A stretch of DNA of 64,000 bases from Anaerostipes faecalis (GCF_018982945.1 NZ_JABRXE010000006.1:85848-149847), one strand, 5' to 3'. Shown: positions 1 through 10,723, counted from the stretch's first letter. Notes: generated by a model not told the origin, from the sequence alone. Numbers and translations: made by a program.

Positions 1-1006
1 CCAAATGAATAATTATATCTATAGCAGATGCCATCTGACCCCGGATTGCATTTACCGGCATATCCACACCCATAAGAACCATAGTTTCAATTCTTTTCAG
101 CATATCTTCTGAGCTATTTGCATGACCTGTGGAAATACTTCCATCATGACCTGTGTTCATGGCATTCAGCATAGATAATGCTTCTTCTCCTCTTACTTCC
201 CCCACAATAATCCGGTCTGGTCTTGATCTAAGCGCTGCCCGAATCAGTTCCTTCATATCGATTTTATGTTCTCCTGCCGCATTGGCATTACGCATCTCCA
301 GACGTACCAGATTGTCTACTCCGTTTAACTTCAATTCTGCAGAATCCTCAATGGTAATAATTCGTTCATCTTTTGGAATACAATTGGACAAACCATTTAA
401 AAGGGTTGTTTTCCCGCTTCCGGTTCCTCCTGAAATGAAAATGTTATATCTGGCCTGAACAAGAATCTTAAGAAATATCTCTACCTCTTTTGAAAAAGCA
501 TTTCTTTCATACAGCCACTCCATGGTCATCGGTTCTCTGGCAAACTTTCGAATAGTCATAATAGCACCATCAAGAGATATAGGCGGTAAGATAACATTTA
601 CCCTGGAACCATCCTCAAGACGGGCATCCAGAATCGGATGCATCTCATTTACCATACGATTGGCTCCTGCTGCCACCTGCTGAATAACCTGATACAGCTT
701 TTCTTCTCCGGAGAACTTTCCTGGATATTTATAAAGCTTTCCATTCTGCTCAATGAAAATATGGCTGCATCCGTTAATCATAATCTCTGTAATAGAATCG
801 TCATCCAGAAGATCCTGTAAAACATCCAGTTTCCTAAGAGAATAAAATACTTCTTTTTTCAGTTTTACCTTATCTGAAAGCAACATAGGGTTTTCCTTGG
901 AAACCTTCATTATTTCTTCATGGATGATTTCCTTAAGATGCGAATCTGTAATTTCTTTAGAAAAATCCAGACGTTCCATAACTCTCTGTTTCATATATTC
1001 TTTCAT
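1..1006 (-). CDS. cpaF: CpaF/TadA-type pilus assembly ATPase (partial, 3' end outside window)
   Basis: Secretion ATPase of the type II/IV superfamily that powers assembly of tad-type (Flp) pili at the inner face of the membrane. About 335 residues are visible; the stop lies beyond the left edge. I see a Walker A motif GGTGSGKTT at about residues 193-201, an Asp box (TIEDSAELKL) and a Walker B region (RPDRIIVGEVRGEEAL), all typical of CpaF. The start ATG at 1004-1006 overlaps the stop of the upstream TadZ-like gene in an ATGA, so the two are probably translationally coupled. Downstream tadB/tadC genes would be expected past the edge (inference). Confidence 0.93.
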   Translation of the reverse strand, partial: MKEYMKQRVMERLDFSKEITDSHLKEIIHEEIMKVSKENPMLLSDKVKLKKEVFYSLRKLDVLQDLLDDDSITEIMINGCSHIFIEQNGKLYKYPGKFSGEEKLYQVIQQVAAGANRMVNEMHPILDARLEDGSRVNVILPPISLDGAIMTIRKFAREPMTMEWLYERNAFSKEVEIFLKILVQARYNIFISGGTGSGKTTLLNGLSNCIPKDERIITIEDSAELKLNGVDNLVRLEMRNANAAGEHKIDMKELIRAALRSRPDRIIVGEVRGEEALSMLNAMNTGHDGSISTGHANSSEDMLKRIETMVLMGVDMPVNAIRGQMASAIDIIIHL

Positions 1007-1833
1007 AACCGTCTCACCACTTCCATTGAGGATTCCCCTTTCATCAAGATGATTTCTTCAAAAATACTGCTGTTCCAGGTTCCATATCTTCCCAGCTGTT
1101 CTTTAAAATTTCTATATCTGTCTGATAAAGATTCCTCCTTTTTCAGAGGAATATAAATTTTGTCAAACAGCTGAAAAAATGAAAGATCGGGAATACAGGC
1201 CGTTTCCATGTCCGCAATGATAGAAATGCCACTCCTTTTGATCTGATTAAAAAAAACATGATAATCTTCTATCGATGGTTCATGATAATCTAGATAACAG
1301 CTGGCTCCGGCATAACCATGAATACCGTTGATATTCTGATATTTTGTCAGGAAAAAATCCAGCGCCTCCTCTTTTCGTTCTCTGATACAGAATAATAATT
1401 CATCCATAGGTTCTTCTCCTGCAGAAAAACTATGATATGCCTGCATTCCAAAATAAAATAATTTCCACTGTCTTGCTATTTCCATAGAAATCTCTGTGGT
1501 AAATGCCTGTCCAAAAGGAGAAAAAATTCCAATTATCCTGCATTCTTCAGCAGTACCAATGTGAAGACACCCATAAATATTTCTGGCAATTTCCATACCG
1601 CTTTGACACCCTCCTGATTCCAGACGGAAAACAGGTAGATCCCCTCCATAACTGGTTTCCTCTTCCAATACCAGGCACTGAAAGCAGCCTTCTTTTTCCT
1701 TTTCAAAAAATTTCTTTTCATCGGATGTATACCATACTGTCATGGGATATTTCTTCTGATGATTCAGATACTCCATCAGCCGCTTCCCATACTTTCGATC
1801 CCTATGATAAATCCCTGTATGAATTTCTCTCAT
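1003..1833 (-). CDS. TadZ/CpaE-like pilus assembly protein
   Basis: A 276-residue cytosolic protein between the prepilin peptidase and CpaF, the position where TadZ/CpaE (MinD/ParA-superfamily pilus-localising ATPase) normally lies. The centre (GIFSPFGQAFTTEISMEIA, about residues 103-121) looks like the start of a ParA/MinD fold, but the Walker A glycine-lysine signature is missing: SPFGQAFTT stands where KGGxGKT is expected. It may therefore be a degenerate family member that does not hydrolyse ATP. The call rests mostly on context and on this weak match. The stop overlaps the cpaF start by 4 bases. Confidence 0.6.
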   Translation of the reverse strand: MREIHTGIYHRDRKYGKRLMEYLNHQKKYPMTVWYTSDEKKFFEKEKEGCFQCLVLEEETSYGGDLPVFRLESGGCQSGMEIARNIYGCLHIGTAEECRIIGIFSPFGQAFTTEISMEIARQWKLFYFGMQAYHSFSAGEEPMDELLFCIRERKEEALDFFLTKYQNINGIHGYAGASCYLDYHEPSIEDYHVFFNQIKRSGISIIADMETACIPDLSFFQLFDKIYIPLKKEESLSDRYRNFKEQLGRYGTWNSSIFEEIILMKGESSMEVVRRL

Positions 1834-1899
1834 ATAACACCTTCTTTTGTATTTTCAGAAGTCGTTTATACCATATTCATTTTTCTCTGGTATCTTTTT

Positions 1900-2391
1900 C
1901 TAAAAAACAAATAAAGTAAGATACGCTAACAAAACACCTGTAGAAAAATGAATCTGATCTTCTTCAGACTTCTGTAATCTGTTCTGATAAGGAATCAATC
2001 GTCTGGACTCCAGACACTCTGAAATGTAATGAATAAAATAAGATAGTCTTAGACGGAAGCTTCCATGCCTCCAAAGAAATATAATGGCATAAACACCATT
2101 CCATAAAAATGATACAACTAAAAACCGGAAAACATAGGTCCCAAGAGGAATACCACACACCATCAGCAGTTTAATATCTCCACCTCCAAGGCATCCCAGA
2201 TAAAATAAACCGATGCATATGAAAAAGGGCAACAGCACACCTGCTGCAATATCTGCTATCTCCACTCCTTTCCACAGGCATATACCTGTTGTAATCACGG
2301 CACCTATGCCGGTCAGCCAGTTGGGAATCCGAAATTCCTTCCAGTCATAAAAGACCGCTGCTGACAAAAATACTAACATCCATATTACCAT
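1900..2391 (-). CDS. Prepilin peptidase (A24 family, CpaA/TadV type)
   Basis: Membrane aspartic peptidase that removes the leader from prepilins before pilus assembly. It has 163 residues, the short form without the N-terminal methylase domain, as usual for CpaA/TadV. Both catalytic aspartates are visible: Asp16 in FYDWKEFRIPN and Asp72 in the GxGD motif (GGGDIKLL). Most of the rest is hydrophobic and fits about five or six membrane spans. An AGGAGG-like site lies about 13 bases before the annotated ATG, so Met5 is a possible alternative start. It is first of the three pilus genes, 66 bases ahead of the TadZ-like gene. Confidence 0.88.
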   Translation of the reverse strand: MVIWMLVFLSAAVFYDWKEFRIPNWLTGIGAVITTGICLWKGVEIADIAAGVLLPFFICIGLFYLGCLGGGDIKLLMVCGIPLGTYVFRFLVVSFLWNGVYAIIFLWRHGSFRLRLSYFIHYISECLESRRLIPYQNRLQKSEEDQIHFSTGVLLAYLTLFVF

Positions 2392-2502
2392 ATATGGTTA
2401 CATCCCTCCTTTCTTTGTTCCATTATTTTACAATATTTCCATTTATTTGTCTATACTATTTTGTATATTTTCTAAAATAATATAGTATACACAAGTTAAA
2501 TC

Positions 2503-2772
2503 TTACAGAATCATTACTCCCGTAATGTACAACACCATAATACCCGGCAACCCAAGAAGAGCCCCTGTTCCTATGGATAGAAAATTCAGATCTACAGGTG
2601 AGCATATTCCATTTCGTGCACAAAGTACATGTATTCCATAAACAACAGCCGCACAGAATGCTCCTCTTGCCGCCAGTAATATAAGATATGACGGCTTTTT
2701 ATAAATTCCAAACATGATACAGATTACACATCCAATAGCCGTAACATAGAATAACATTTGATTTTGTTCCAT
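2503..2772 (-). CDS. bofA: Pro-sigma-K processing inhibitor BofA family protein
   Basis: Small membrane protein of 89 residues with three hydrophobic stretches. The C-terminal stretch (LNFLSIGTGALLGLPGIMVLYI) matches the BofA family signature of polar residue, GxLGxPG and hydrophobic end. In Bacillus, BofA holds back the SpoIVFB protease that activates sigma-K in the mother cell. The family is also widespread in Clostridia, where the role is less clear. Its Shine-Dalgarno GGAGGG lies inside the 3' arm of a terminator-like hairpin (2779-2817), so expression may be limited by that structure. Confidence 0.8.
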   Translation of the reverse strand: MEQNQMLFYVTAIGCVICIMFGIYKKPSYLILLAARGAFCAAVVYGIHVLCARNGICSPVDLNFLSIGTGALLGLPGIMVLYITGVMIL

Positions 2773-2778
2773 AAAAAA

Positions 2779-2817
2779 ATCCCTCCTTATGTAATCATAT
2801 GTTACATAAAGAGGGAT
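2779..2817 (-). terminator. Terminator hairpin overlapping the bofA ribosome-binding site
   Basis: Two 16-base arms at 2779-2794 and 2802-2817 pair fully with a single G-U wobble and leave a 7-base loop. On the minus strand the second arm carries GGAGGG, followed by a run of T and then the bofA ATG. It fits an intrinsic terminator for the DUF1002 gene and at the same time would hide the bofA Shine-Dalgarno. Confidence 0.8.
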
Positions 2818-2834
2818 ATGCTTCTTTACACTGT

Positions 2835-3692
2835 TTACTTAAAAAGATTAGAAAACCAGTCAGCTACACTTTGTAACCAGTTTAAAATCTTATCTAAAAT
2901 ACCATCAGCCCCGCCAAGCTTATCATATATTGCTTTTGCCTGTTCTTTCAGCTGATCTACATTTAAATTTAAATCAGAAATCTTATCCATAAGATCTTGT
3001 ATTTTCTGACGATCTTCATCTGATAAGCTAATATTAAGATCTTTAGCAGATTCTTCAATAGCCTGCTTAATCTCTGATGGTGAGCTGAGATTTTCTTCTG
3101 CTACCTTCTGTTTTACATCTGCAATAAGTTTTTCCGCATCTTCGGATCCAATATTTTCTGCAACTTCTCCTGTAGTTATCAATTCATCTGTAGCTGCATC
3201 CTTGCTTTTCTCAGGAATCTCTTTTCCTGTCATTTCTTCATATGCCTTCATAACTCCCACAAGAGCTGCTGTTCCTGAAATATTAAATGGTCCTGCAACT
3301 TTTACATCTGCATTTTTAATTCCTGCTGTTACCAGTGCATTTCGATACATCCCGGATGTACAGTATGTAATATTCTTTGTAGATACATCAACCCCACTGC
3401 CATCTTCTGTCTGCTCCACAGTAACAGACGATAGTGCTCTTGTTCCAATCACACTGCTTGATAAGTATCCATCCAGATATTCATGCTCCTCTTTATTGGT
3501 TACTTTAATCACCTGATAATCATTGAGATCATCTACACCCAGTAAATCCAGCACCTTCTTCTGTTCAGAAGATGTAAGACTGTCTCCCAAAGCCAGATAT
3601 TTCTGGGTACTGTCTGCTTTAATATTGATACATGGTACTGCCATCAGAAAGCACAAACCAAGTGCTATCGCTTTTGTTAAAAACTTCTTCAT
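2835..3692 (-). CDS. Secreted DUF1002 domain protein
   Basis: A 285-residue exported protein. Residues 1-26 form a signal peptide (MKKFLTKAIALGLCFLMAVP, then cleavage near IKADS). The body matches DUF1002 as I know it: an N-terminal YLALGDSLTSSEQKKVLDLLG segment, an internal GTRALSSVTV stretch, then a segment rich in Ala and Gly. Residues about 175-285 are strongly helical and acidic and look coiled-coil-like, with a final amphipathic WLQSVADWFSNLF segment that may touch the membrane. Function is unknown. It is a single gene ending in the hairpin that overlaps the bofA ribosome-binding site. Confidence 0.75.
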   Translation of the reverse strand: MKKFLTKAIALGLCFLMAVPCINIKADSTQKYLALGDSLTSSEQKKVLDLLGVDDLNDYQVIKVTNKEEHEYLDGYLSSSVIGTRALSSVTVEQTEDGSGVDVSTKNITYCTSGMYRNALVTAGIKNADVKVAGPFNISGTAALVGVMKAYEEMTGKEIPEKSKDAATDELITTGEVAENIGSEDAEKLIADVKQKVAEENLSSPSEIKQAIEESAKDLNISLSDEDRQKIQDLMDKISDLNLNVDQLKEQAKAIYDKLGGADGILDKILNWLQSVADWFSNLFK

Positions 3693-3769
3693 ACCCTTTT
3701 TCCTCCTTTTCTGATACAGATATCATACATTCTTTGTGCCTATTATATCATTTTAAGAAATAAAAAGTT

Positions 3770-6337
3770 TCATGATTTACTTATTTTTTTCTTACGAAAA
3801 TAGTAACATATTCCAAAGAAGATAAGAAATCCTCCAATACTAAGACCGATTCCCTGATAGAAACCTGATGGAATATAATTCATCTGTATTTTATGTTTTC
3901 CCGCAGGAACCTTCACTGTAAGAAAAGCCTCTCCCGCTGGTTCTGTTTTTACTTCCTTACCATCAACATATGCTGTCCAGCCTTTATCATAAGGAATGGA
4001 GAAAAACACAATTCCCTTTTTCTTCATGGAAATCGTTCCTTCCATGTAAGAACTTTCTCTCTTTGTCAGCTGAAACATCTGGCTTTCCATTATTCCCTGA
4101 ATCTCAGCCTGCACATTTTCCTGTAAAGATGCCGCTGTCACCCTTACAACTCCTGACTTTTCTCCGTCCTGTTTCAACTGCATTTTTATGCGGATTTCAT
4201 CCCCTTTCTTTAAACTTCCCAAATATAAAATCTGGGAATTTAAACGTCCTGTGAGAATCTGCTCCCCATTTTTTTCAATAATTGTATTTTCCACCTGACC
4301 TCCATCAAAATGAAAATAAAGTTCTTTGTCTTCTTTTACTTTTAAAGTGAAAATCATATTGTCGGGTCTGGAAAGAATATTATCAAATACATATTCTCCC
4401 TGTACATTCCCCTCTTTAATTGTGCAGCCATTGATTTCCGGCTTCGTGGTATCCTCCATCTGGAACAGTCCTGAAATACCATATGCTTTTTCGGCCAGAT
4501 CATTTTGTACTTCAAAAGGATTCAGACTCTGATAATTCCATGTGGACAGATCACCCATTCCATATCCAACAGATGTCTGAAATAGATTTTTGTATACTGT
4601 TACATTTCCAACTGTATCTACAGAACAAAATGTAGTCTGTCTGGTATCCCGCGGCCGGTAAATCTGATATTTTACCCCTAACAGCTGATTCGTAAAAGGG
4701 GTTGCTCCTTCATACAGATATTCATTGACCCCCGTATAAAATCCAAGCTGATCCATAATATCCACAACTTTTCCCTGGGCAGTGGATCCAAACAGGGTAA
4801 CACAGTTTAACGTGTGCCAGATACTTTCATCCAGCATTCTTCCGCTAACCAGATCCATCCTTTCACTAATACTTCCTTTATACTCCTCTTTTATCTTTGT
4901 AATAGATTTTGTATCCTGAAAATACTCATCCACATCTATGGTTCCATTTTCTGAAAAACCAAGAAAAGCCATAGATGCCATTTCGACCATAAGTGAAACA
5001 CTCAGCAGTGTCAAAAATATTTTCCTGCTTATAATCTTTTTTTCATAAACAACAAAAAGTACCGTATAGGCTACCGCCACTGCCATGGTAAGATAAATCA
5101 CATCCATCTTTGGTGTTTCTTTTACAGTATGTAATGTTGCTGCTGTCAAAAGACACATAACCCCAAGGGAAATAAATATTTTTCTTGCCTGTGTTCTTTC
5201 TTTTTTTGCCAGGATACAATATCCATCATAAGCCATAGATAACAGAAGAAATATATATAAATATGCAAATCTGTTAGGTATTCCATACTGATTATGAAAT
5301 CCATGCCATATATATCCCAAAAACGGCATATTAAAGCTAAAAAACATAACTGCTGTTAAAAGCAGTCTGCGAATTCTTATGGATTTCCTGATTTCCCCGG
5401 AAATCAGATAAAAAATCACCATCATTAACGTTAGAATCCCACAAAACAGATTTATTTTACCATCATCTACAGACATAGTAAGAGGTTTGGTTCCGAGAAA
5501 ATGCCTTATAAAAATATCGCCAAAAGTTCCATACCATAGTTCTTTGGGAAAATCCCACTTTGCAGAAGATGTCTGCATGATTCCCAGATATGCGGGAATC
5601 AGAACCACCGCTGCCATTGCTCCGGACAACAGAGAATAACCGGCAAATGCAAGTGCCTTTTTTAAAAATTCTTTTATGCTTTTATGCTCATACAGCATGT
5701 ACCATAAAACAAGAAAAAGACACGTCATAAAGGACATGTAAAAATTGCACCATAAAGACAGAAACAGAGCAATACAATATACTCTTCCATCTCCAGTCTT
5801 AATCAGTTTTTCTAATCCATAAAGAATCAGCGGAAGCAGTATCATAACCTCCAGCCACATAATATTCCAGCTGTAGCCCACAATATAACTGCTGAATCCA
5901 TATGCCATTCCAAAAGCTATGATAGATAATTCATCTTTTCCACGCTTTTTCCGAAAATAAAATGCTCCTGTAAAACAGCACAGAGCTATTTTTATCACAA
6001 GCAGGTGACTTAATACCATATTCAGCATAGTCTTGGGAAATAAAATAATAATCAGATTCATCGGACTTGAAAGGTAATATGCCCACAATCCTAAAAAATT
6101 ATAGCCCAGGCCTCCATGGAATGAATAAAACAAAGAATCTGCTGTCTTAAGTTTCTCCTGATAATCTGCAAAAAACGGCAGATACTGATGAAGAGCATCC
6201 ACAATAAGAAATGATTGGTTTCCAAAAGGTTCCACTTTCATCATAACTGCAATTATTTCCATTAGAAAAAACGGGATTAAAAATGCTCCCGTTAAATATC
6301 TATTCTTTTTTAATACCTTCCCTATTTTGTTTGTCAT
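3770..6337 (-). CDS. YfhO-family multi-spanning membrane protein
   Basis: About 855 residues with at least twelve hydrophobic spans in the first 460 residues, then a large extracellular beta-rich domain, then one last span and a KKK-rich tail. This is the layout of Bacillus YfhO proteins (GT-C-like, implicated in transfer of sugars from lipid carriers to lipoteichoic acid). The early loop after span 1 (IVDALHQYLPFFADYQEKL) holds the aspartate seen near the active site in GT-C enzymes. I place the start at the ATG at 6335-6337, which has GGGGAG just upstream; an in-frame TTG at 6355 is an alternative. It overlaps the upstream glycosyltransferase by about 38 bases, so the pair is an operon for surface glycan decoration. 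Confidence 0.85.
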   Translation of the reverse strand: MTNKIGKVLKKNRYLTGAFLIPFFLMEIIAVMMKVEPFGNQSFLIVDALHQYLPFFADYQEKLKTADSLFYSFHGGLGYNFLGLWAYYLSSPMNLIIILFPKTMLNMVLSHLLVIKIALCCFTGAFYFRKKRGKDELSIIAFGMAYGFSSYIVGYSWNIMWLEVMILLPLILYGLEKLIKTGDGRVYCIALFLSLWCNFYMSFMTCLFLVLWYMLYEHKSIKEFLKKALAFAGYSLLSGAMAAVVLIPAYLGIMQTSSAKWDFPKELWYGTFGDIFIRHFLGTKPLTMSVDDGKINLFCGILTLMMVIFYLISGEIRKSIRIRRLLLTAVMFFSFNMPFLGYIWHGFHNQYGIPNRFAYLYIFLLLSMAYDGYCILAKKERTQARKIFISLGVMCLLTAATLHTVKETPKMDVIYLTMAVAVAYTVLFVVYEKKIISRKIFLTLLSVSLMVEMASMAFLGFSENGTIDVDEYFQDTKSITKIKEEYKGSISERMDLVSGRMLDESIWHTLNCVTLFGSTAQGKVVDIMDQLGFYTGVNEYLYEGATPFTNQLLGVKYQIYRPRDTRQTTFCSVDTVGNVTVYKNLFQTSVGYGMGDLSTWNYQSLNPFEVQNDLAEKAYGISGLFQMEDTTKPEINGCTIKEGNVQGEYVFDNILSRPDNMIFTLKVKEDKELYFHFDGGQVENTIIEKNGEQILTGRLNSQILYLGSLKKGDEIRIKMQLKQDGEKSGVVRVTAASLQENVQAEIQGIMESQMFQLTKRESSYMEGTISMKKKGIVFFSIPYDKGWTAYVDGKEVKTEPAGEAFLTVKVPAGKHKIQMNYIPSGFYQGIGLSIGGFLIFFGICYYFRKKKISKS

Positions 6338-7046
6338 ATTGCTTCCACTCCCCAACTCTGTGATTAATTTCCATAAGCATATGATAACGTTTTTTTACCA
6401 TGGAAATCATCGAACCATGGGTCAATTCTGTAACATTTCCTCCATGTCTTCGATATAATAACAAAGGTTTCTCCAGGAAAACAACTTTTCCAAGCTGTTC
6501 TGACAAAAGTCCAATCCATTGATCATGAATCCATACATTTTCCGGAATAGGAAGAATCCTTGGAACAATCTTTCTTCGAAATGCCATACAGCATCCAATA
6601 TAGGAATTCTTCTTCATATTCTTCCAGAAACCGGCTCCGCTGTTCCTCCACTGAAATGTTGTTTCCCCCAATGGTAACAATGACTCATCTACAATCTGTG
6701 CATTGTGTACCACCGCCACAACTTTTGGATCTTCAAATGCCATTAATACCTGCTGGGTTTTGTCCAGCTCCCACACATCATCCTGATCCGCAAGAAAGAT
6801 AATATCTCCTCTACAGTGATTAATTGCATTCTGAAAATTACTTACAACCCCTTTTCCTGGTCCTTTTATGATATGAATTCTATCATCCTTTTGTGATAAT
6901 TCTGTTAAAATTTCTCTTGAACCATCACTATCGTCATCCACAGATATTATTAATTCATCTTTTTTCTGCATATTCTCCAAAATAGAATATATCTGATCCT
7001 TTATATATTTTTTCCCATTGTAAAAAGCCATCGCTATTGATATCAT
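6300..7046 (-). CDS. Family 2 glycosyltransferase
   Basis: A 248-residue cytosolic glycosyltransferase with a GT-A fold. It starts with ISIAMAFYNGKKYIKDQI, has the nucleotide-binding DDDSDG at about residues 37-42, and a DXD-type DQDDVWE at about 87-93, all typical of GT2 enzymes such as rhamnosyltransferases. Later residues (NVWIHDQWIGLLSEQLG and LLLYRRHGGNVT) also match this subfamily. The sugar cannot be told. The gene overlaps yfhO by about 38 bases and likely supplies the intermediate that the membrane protein uses (inference). Confidence 0.88.
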   Translation of the reverse strand: MISIAMAFYNGKKYIKDQIYSILENMQKKDELIISVDDDSDGSREILTELSQKDDRIHIIKGPGKGVVSNFQNAINHCRGDIIFLADQDDVWELDKTQQVLMAFEDPKVVAVVHNAQIVDESLLPLGETTFQWRNSGAGFWKNMKKNSYIGCCMAFRRKIVPRILPIPENVWIHDQWIGLLSEQLGKVVFLEKPLLLYRRHGGNVTELTHGSMISMVKKRYHMLMEINHRVGEWKQYDKQNREGIKKE

Positions 7047-7105
7047 TTTATACTTCCTTTCTTTATCGGATGCAAGCCATCACTTTAAAGTATTAAATTA
7101 AACTA

Positions 7106-7134
7106 TTGTCATATTATAACATATCTTATATAAT
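7106..7134 (+). promoter_or_regulatory. gdhA promoter
   Basis: TTGTCA at 7106-7111 and TATAAT at 7129-7134 with a 17-base spacer form a near-consensus sigma-A promoter. Transcription should begin near 7141, just at the leader hairpins. Confidence 0.8.
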
Positions 7135-7142
7135 ATTACTAA

Positions 7143-7214
7143 GACAAAGGCGTCGTAAGGGCGTGAATACGCCCTTTTTTCGTTTTTTCTTGCAGGGAAG
7201 TAATGTCCCCCTGC
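7143..7214 (+). promoter_or_regulatory. gdhA leader with intrinsic terminator (attenuator candidate)
   Basis: Right after the promoter lies a small hairpin GAC-AAAGGC-GTC (7143-7154) whose six-base loop has A at position 1 and G at position 4. A perfect 8-bp stem follows (7157-7164 with 7169-7176) and then a T run, which makes an intrinsic terminator before gdhA. A third hairpin pairs GCAGGG (7192-7197) with CCCTGC (7209-7214). A terminator between promoter and gene implies regulated read-through. The A1/G4 hexaloop resembles the target of ANTAR antiterminators, though the second hexaloop is not clear. Confidence 0.6.
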
Positions 7215-7238
7215 TATCAGACATATTTTATACTTTAA

Positions 7239-8585
<1,347 letters not shown>

Positions 8586-8617
8586 TCCGCATAAAACAAA
8601 GAAATTTTCTTAAAATA

Positions 8618-8676
8618 AACAACCGCCAGAAACGACTTCGGGCTTATGCCCTGCAGATTGTTTTCTGGCGGTTGTT
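8618..8676. terminator. Bidirectional terminator between gdhA and the V-ATPase operon
   Basis: The arms at 8618-8632 and 8662-8676 form a near-perfect 15-bp stem with a GC-rich core (CCGCCAG/CTGGCGG), preceded by A-rich and followed by T-rich sequence. It can end transcripts from both converging units. Confidence 0.85.
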
Positions 8677-8702
8677 TTATTTCATCATAAATCTAAGTTA
8701 TA

Positions 8703-9320
8703 CTAATTATTTTTCATTTTCTTGATAACTTTCAATCTGGTAAACTCTTCTCTTTCTTTTTCTTCCAGCGCATTGGAAATATTTTGTACCAGTGCTGTAT
8801 AAGCAGGTATAGTGATATTTTTCAATGCATTGGCTCTCTTTTGTGTTTTTTTAATACTTGCTGCCAGCCGATAAGCAGAATTTTCAACCATAGACAGCTT
8901 AATCGTCAGATCTTTTACCTGGCGAAATGCTTCTCTGGCAATATCGATAGACTCATAAGTATTCCCCAACGCATATGTTAGATTATTTTCATGTGCATCA
9001 TACTTTACATAAGGTATCTCTGTTCCCATGATGCTACGGGTCTGGATTCTAATGGAATCTTCAATGGGTACTGTATATGCAAGCTGCTCTACCATACTGA
9101 TACCATGCTCAATGTTTGCATGCTGCAGACATGCATATGCTCTGGTAAAAGTTGTATCAATCTGCTCCTGAATATCCTTTGCCTCATCAATCAGATCCAT
9201 CAGCTCACGAATGAGAATATTTCGCTTTTTATCCATCAGCTCATAGCCCTGTCTGGCAAGAGCCAGGGAATTTTTTGCAAGTATCAGATTTCCTTTTGTG
9301 GGAAACTCTCTTGGATCCAT
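8703..9320 (-). CDS. atpD: V-type ATPase subunit D (central stalk)
   Basis: Central rotor shaft of the V1 motor. The 205 residues match the family length. The N-terminus (PTKGNLILAKNSLALARQGYELMDKKRNILIREL) is the conserved helix that inserts into the A3B3 ring. Predicted structure is almost all helical with long coiled-coil N- and C-termini, as known for NtpD. It is the last gene of the nine-gene operon, 12 bases after subunit B, and the shared terminator follows. Confidence 0.95.
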   Translation of the reverse strand: MDPREFPTKGNLILAKNSLALARQGYELMDKKRNILIRELMDLIDEAKDIQEQIDTTFTRAYACLQHANIEHGISMVEQLAYTVPIEDSIRIQTRSIMGTEIPYVKYDAHENNLTYALGNTYESIDIAREAFRQVKDLTIKLSMVENSAYRLAASIKKTQKRANALKNITIPAYTALVQNISNALEEKEREEFTRLKVIKKMKNN

Positions 9321-9332
9321 AAAATTCCCCCT

Positions 9333-10712
9333 TTACTCTTCTCGTGGAAGGAACCGGTCAATTAATCTGGTATCAATACGATCCAGTTCTTCCCTTGGAA
9401 GGATTTTTAACAATTCCCATCCAAGGTTCAATGTTTCTTCCATGGTTCGGTTTTCCTCCGGTCCCTGACCGATATATCTTTCTTCAAACTCTTTTCCAAA
9501 TTCCAGGTATTTTTTATCTATTGGTGATAATTCATCCTCTCCAATGACAGATGCAAGATTTCGTGCCTCTCCCACCTTTGCATATGCCGAAAACAGCTGA
9601 TTAGCCAGATCCTGATGATCAACTCTGGTATACCCTTCTCCAATGCCATCTTTCATGAGACGAGAAAGTGACGGCAGAACGCTGATTGGCGGATAAACAG
9701 ACTGACCGTGAAGATTTCGATCCAAAACAATCTGTCCTTCTGTTATATATCCGGTCAGATCCGGAATCGGATGAGTAATATCATCATTAGGCATAGTCAA
9801 AATAGGAAGCTGGGTCACAGAACCTTCTACCCCATCTATAATCCCTGCCCGTTCATACAAAGTGGCCAGTTCGCTGTACAGATATCCTGGATATCCTTTT
9901 CTGGATGGAATTTCTCCTTTGGAAGAAGATACTTCTCGCATGGCCTCTGCAAAAGAAGTCATATCTGTTAAAATAACCAGAATGTGCATATTACATTCAA
10001 ATGCCAGATATTCTGCTGCCGTTAAAGCAACTTTAGGCGTAATCAGTCGTTCCACAACCGGATCATTTGCCATATTCAGGAACATACATACATGATCAGC
10101 AACTCCACTTTCCTCAAATGTTTTTCGAAAAAAATCTGCCACGTCATGTTTTACTCCCATAGCCCCGAAAACAATGGCAAAAGGTTCATCAGAACCATCA
10201 CCGAGAGATGCCTGTTTTACAATCTGTGCAGCAAGCTGATCATGAGGCAGACCATTTCCAGAAAAAATAGGCAGTTTCTGACCTCTAATCAATGTTGTCA
10301 GACCATCTATGGCTGAAATACCCGTACGAATATAATTTCTTGGATATTTTCGTTTCACCGGATTGAGAGGAAGGCCGTTTACGTCTCTTTTTATATCTGA
10401 TACCAATGTTCCAAGACCATCCACCGGCTTTCCTATTCCATTAAATGTACGTCCCAGCATATCCGGCGCAAGGGTAATTTCCATTGGATGTCCTGTTAAT
10501 CTGGTATGGGTATTGGTCAAAGACATATTCTCTGTACCTTCGAATACCTGAATTACCGCTTTATCTTCATATAATTCAATAATTCTTCCTAATTTTTTTG
10601 TATTTTTATCAACTTTAAACTCAACAATTTCATCAAAGAAAGCATCCTGCACGCCCTCTAATACAACCAGAGGGCCATTGATACTGCTTAGTCCAAGATA
10701 TTCTATTGACAT
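9333..10712 (-). CDS. atpB: V-type ATPase subunit B (non-catalytic)
   Basis: Regulatory subunit of the A3B3 headpiece, 459 residues, the usual length. The nucleotide-fold region is present ([18 protein letters not shown] at about residue 148) but without the lysine of a P-loop, which marks B rather than A. Other family signatures are [37 protein letters not shown] and [20 protein letters not shown]. It follows subunit A by 11 bases. Confidence 0.97.
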   Translation of the reverse strand: MSIEYLGLSSINGPLVVLEGVQDAFFDEIVEFKVDKNTKKLGRIIELYEDKAVIQVFEGTENMSLTNTHTRLTGHPMEITLAPDMLGRTFNGIGKPVDGLGTLVSDIKRDVNGLPLNPVKRKYPRNYIRTGISAIDGLTTLIRGQKLPIFSGNGLPHDQLAAQIVKQASLGDGSDEPFAIVFGAMGVKHDVADFFRKTFEESGVADHVCMFLNMANDPVVERLITPKVALTAAEYLAFECNMHILVILTDMTSFAEAMREVSSSKGEIPSRKGYPGYLYSELATLYERAGIIDGVEGSVTQLPILTMPNDDITHPIPDLTGYITEGQIVLDRNLHGQSVYPPISVLPSLSRLMKDGIGEGYTRVDHQDLANQLFSAYAKVGEARNLASVIGEDELSPIDKKYLEFGKEFEERYIGQGPEENRTMEETLNLGWELLKILPREELDRIDTRLIDRFLPREE

Positions 10713-10723
10713 TTGGTTCCCTC

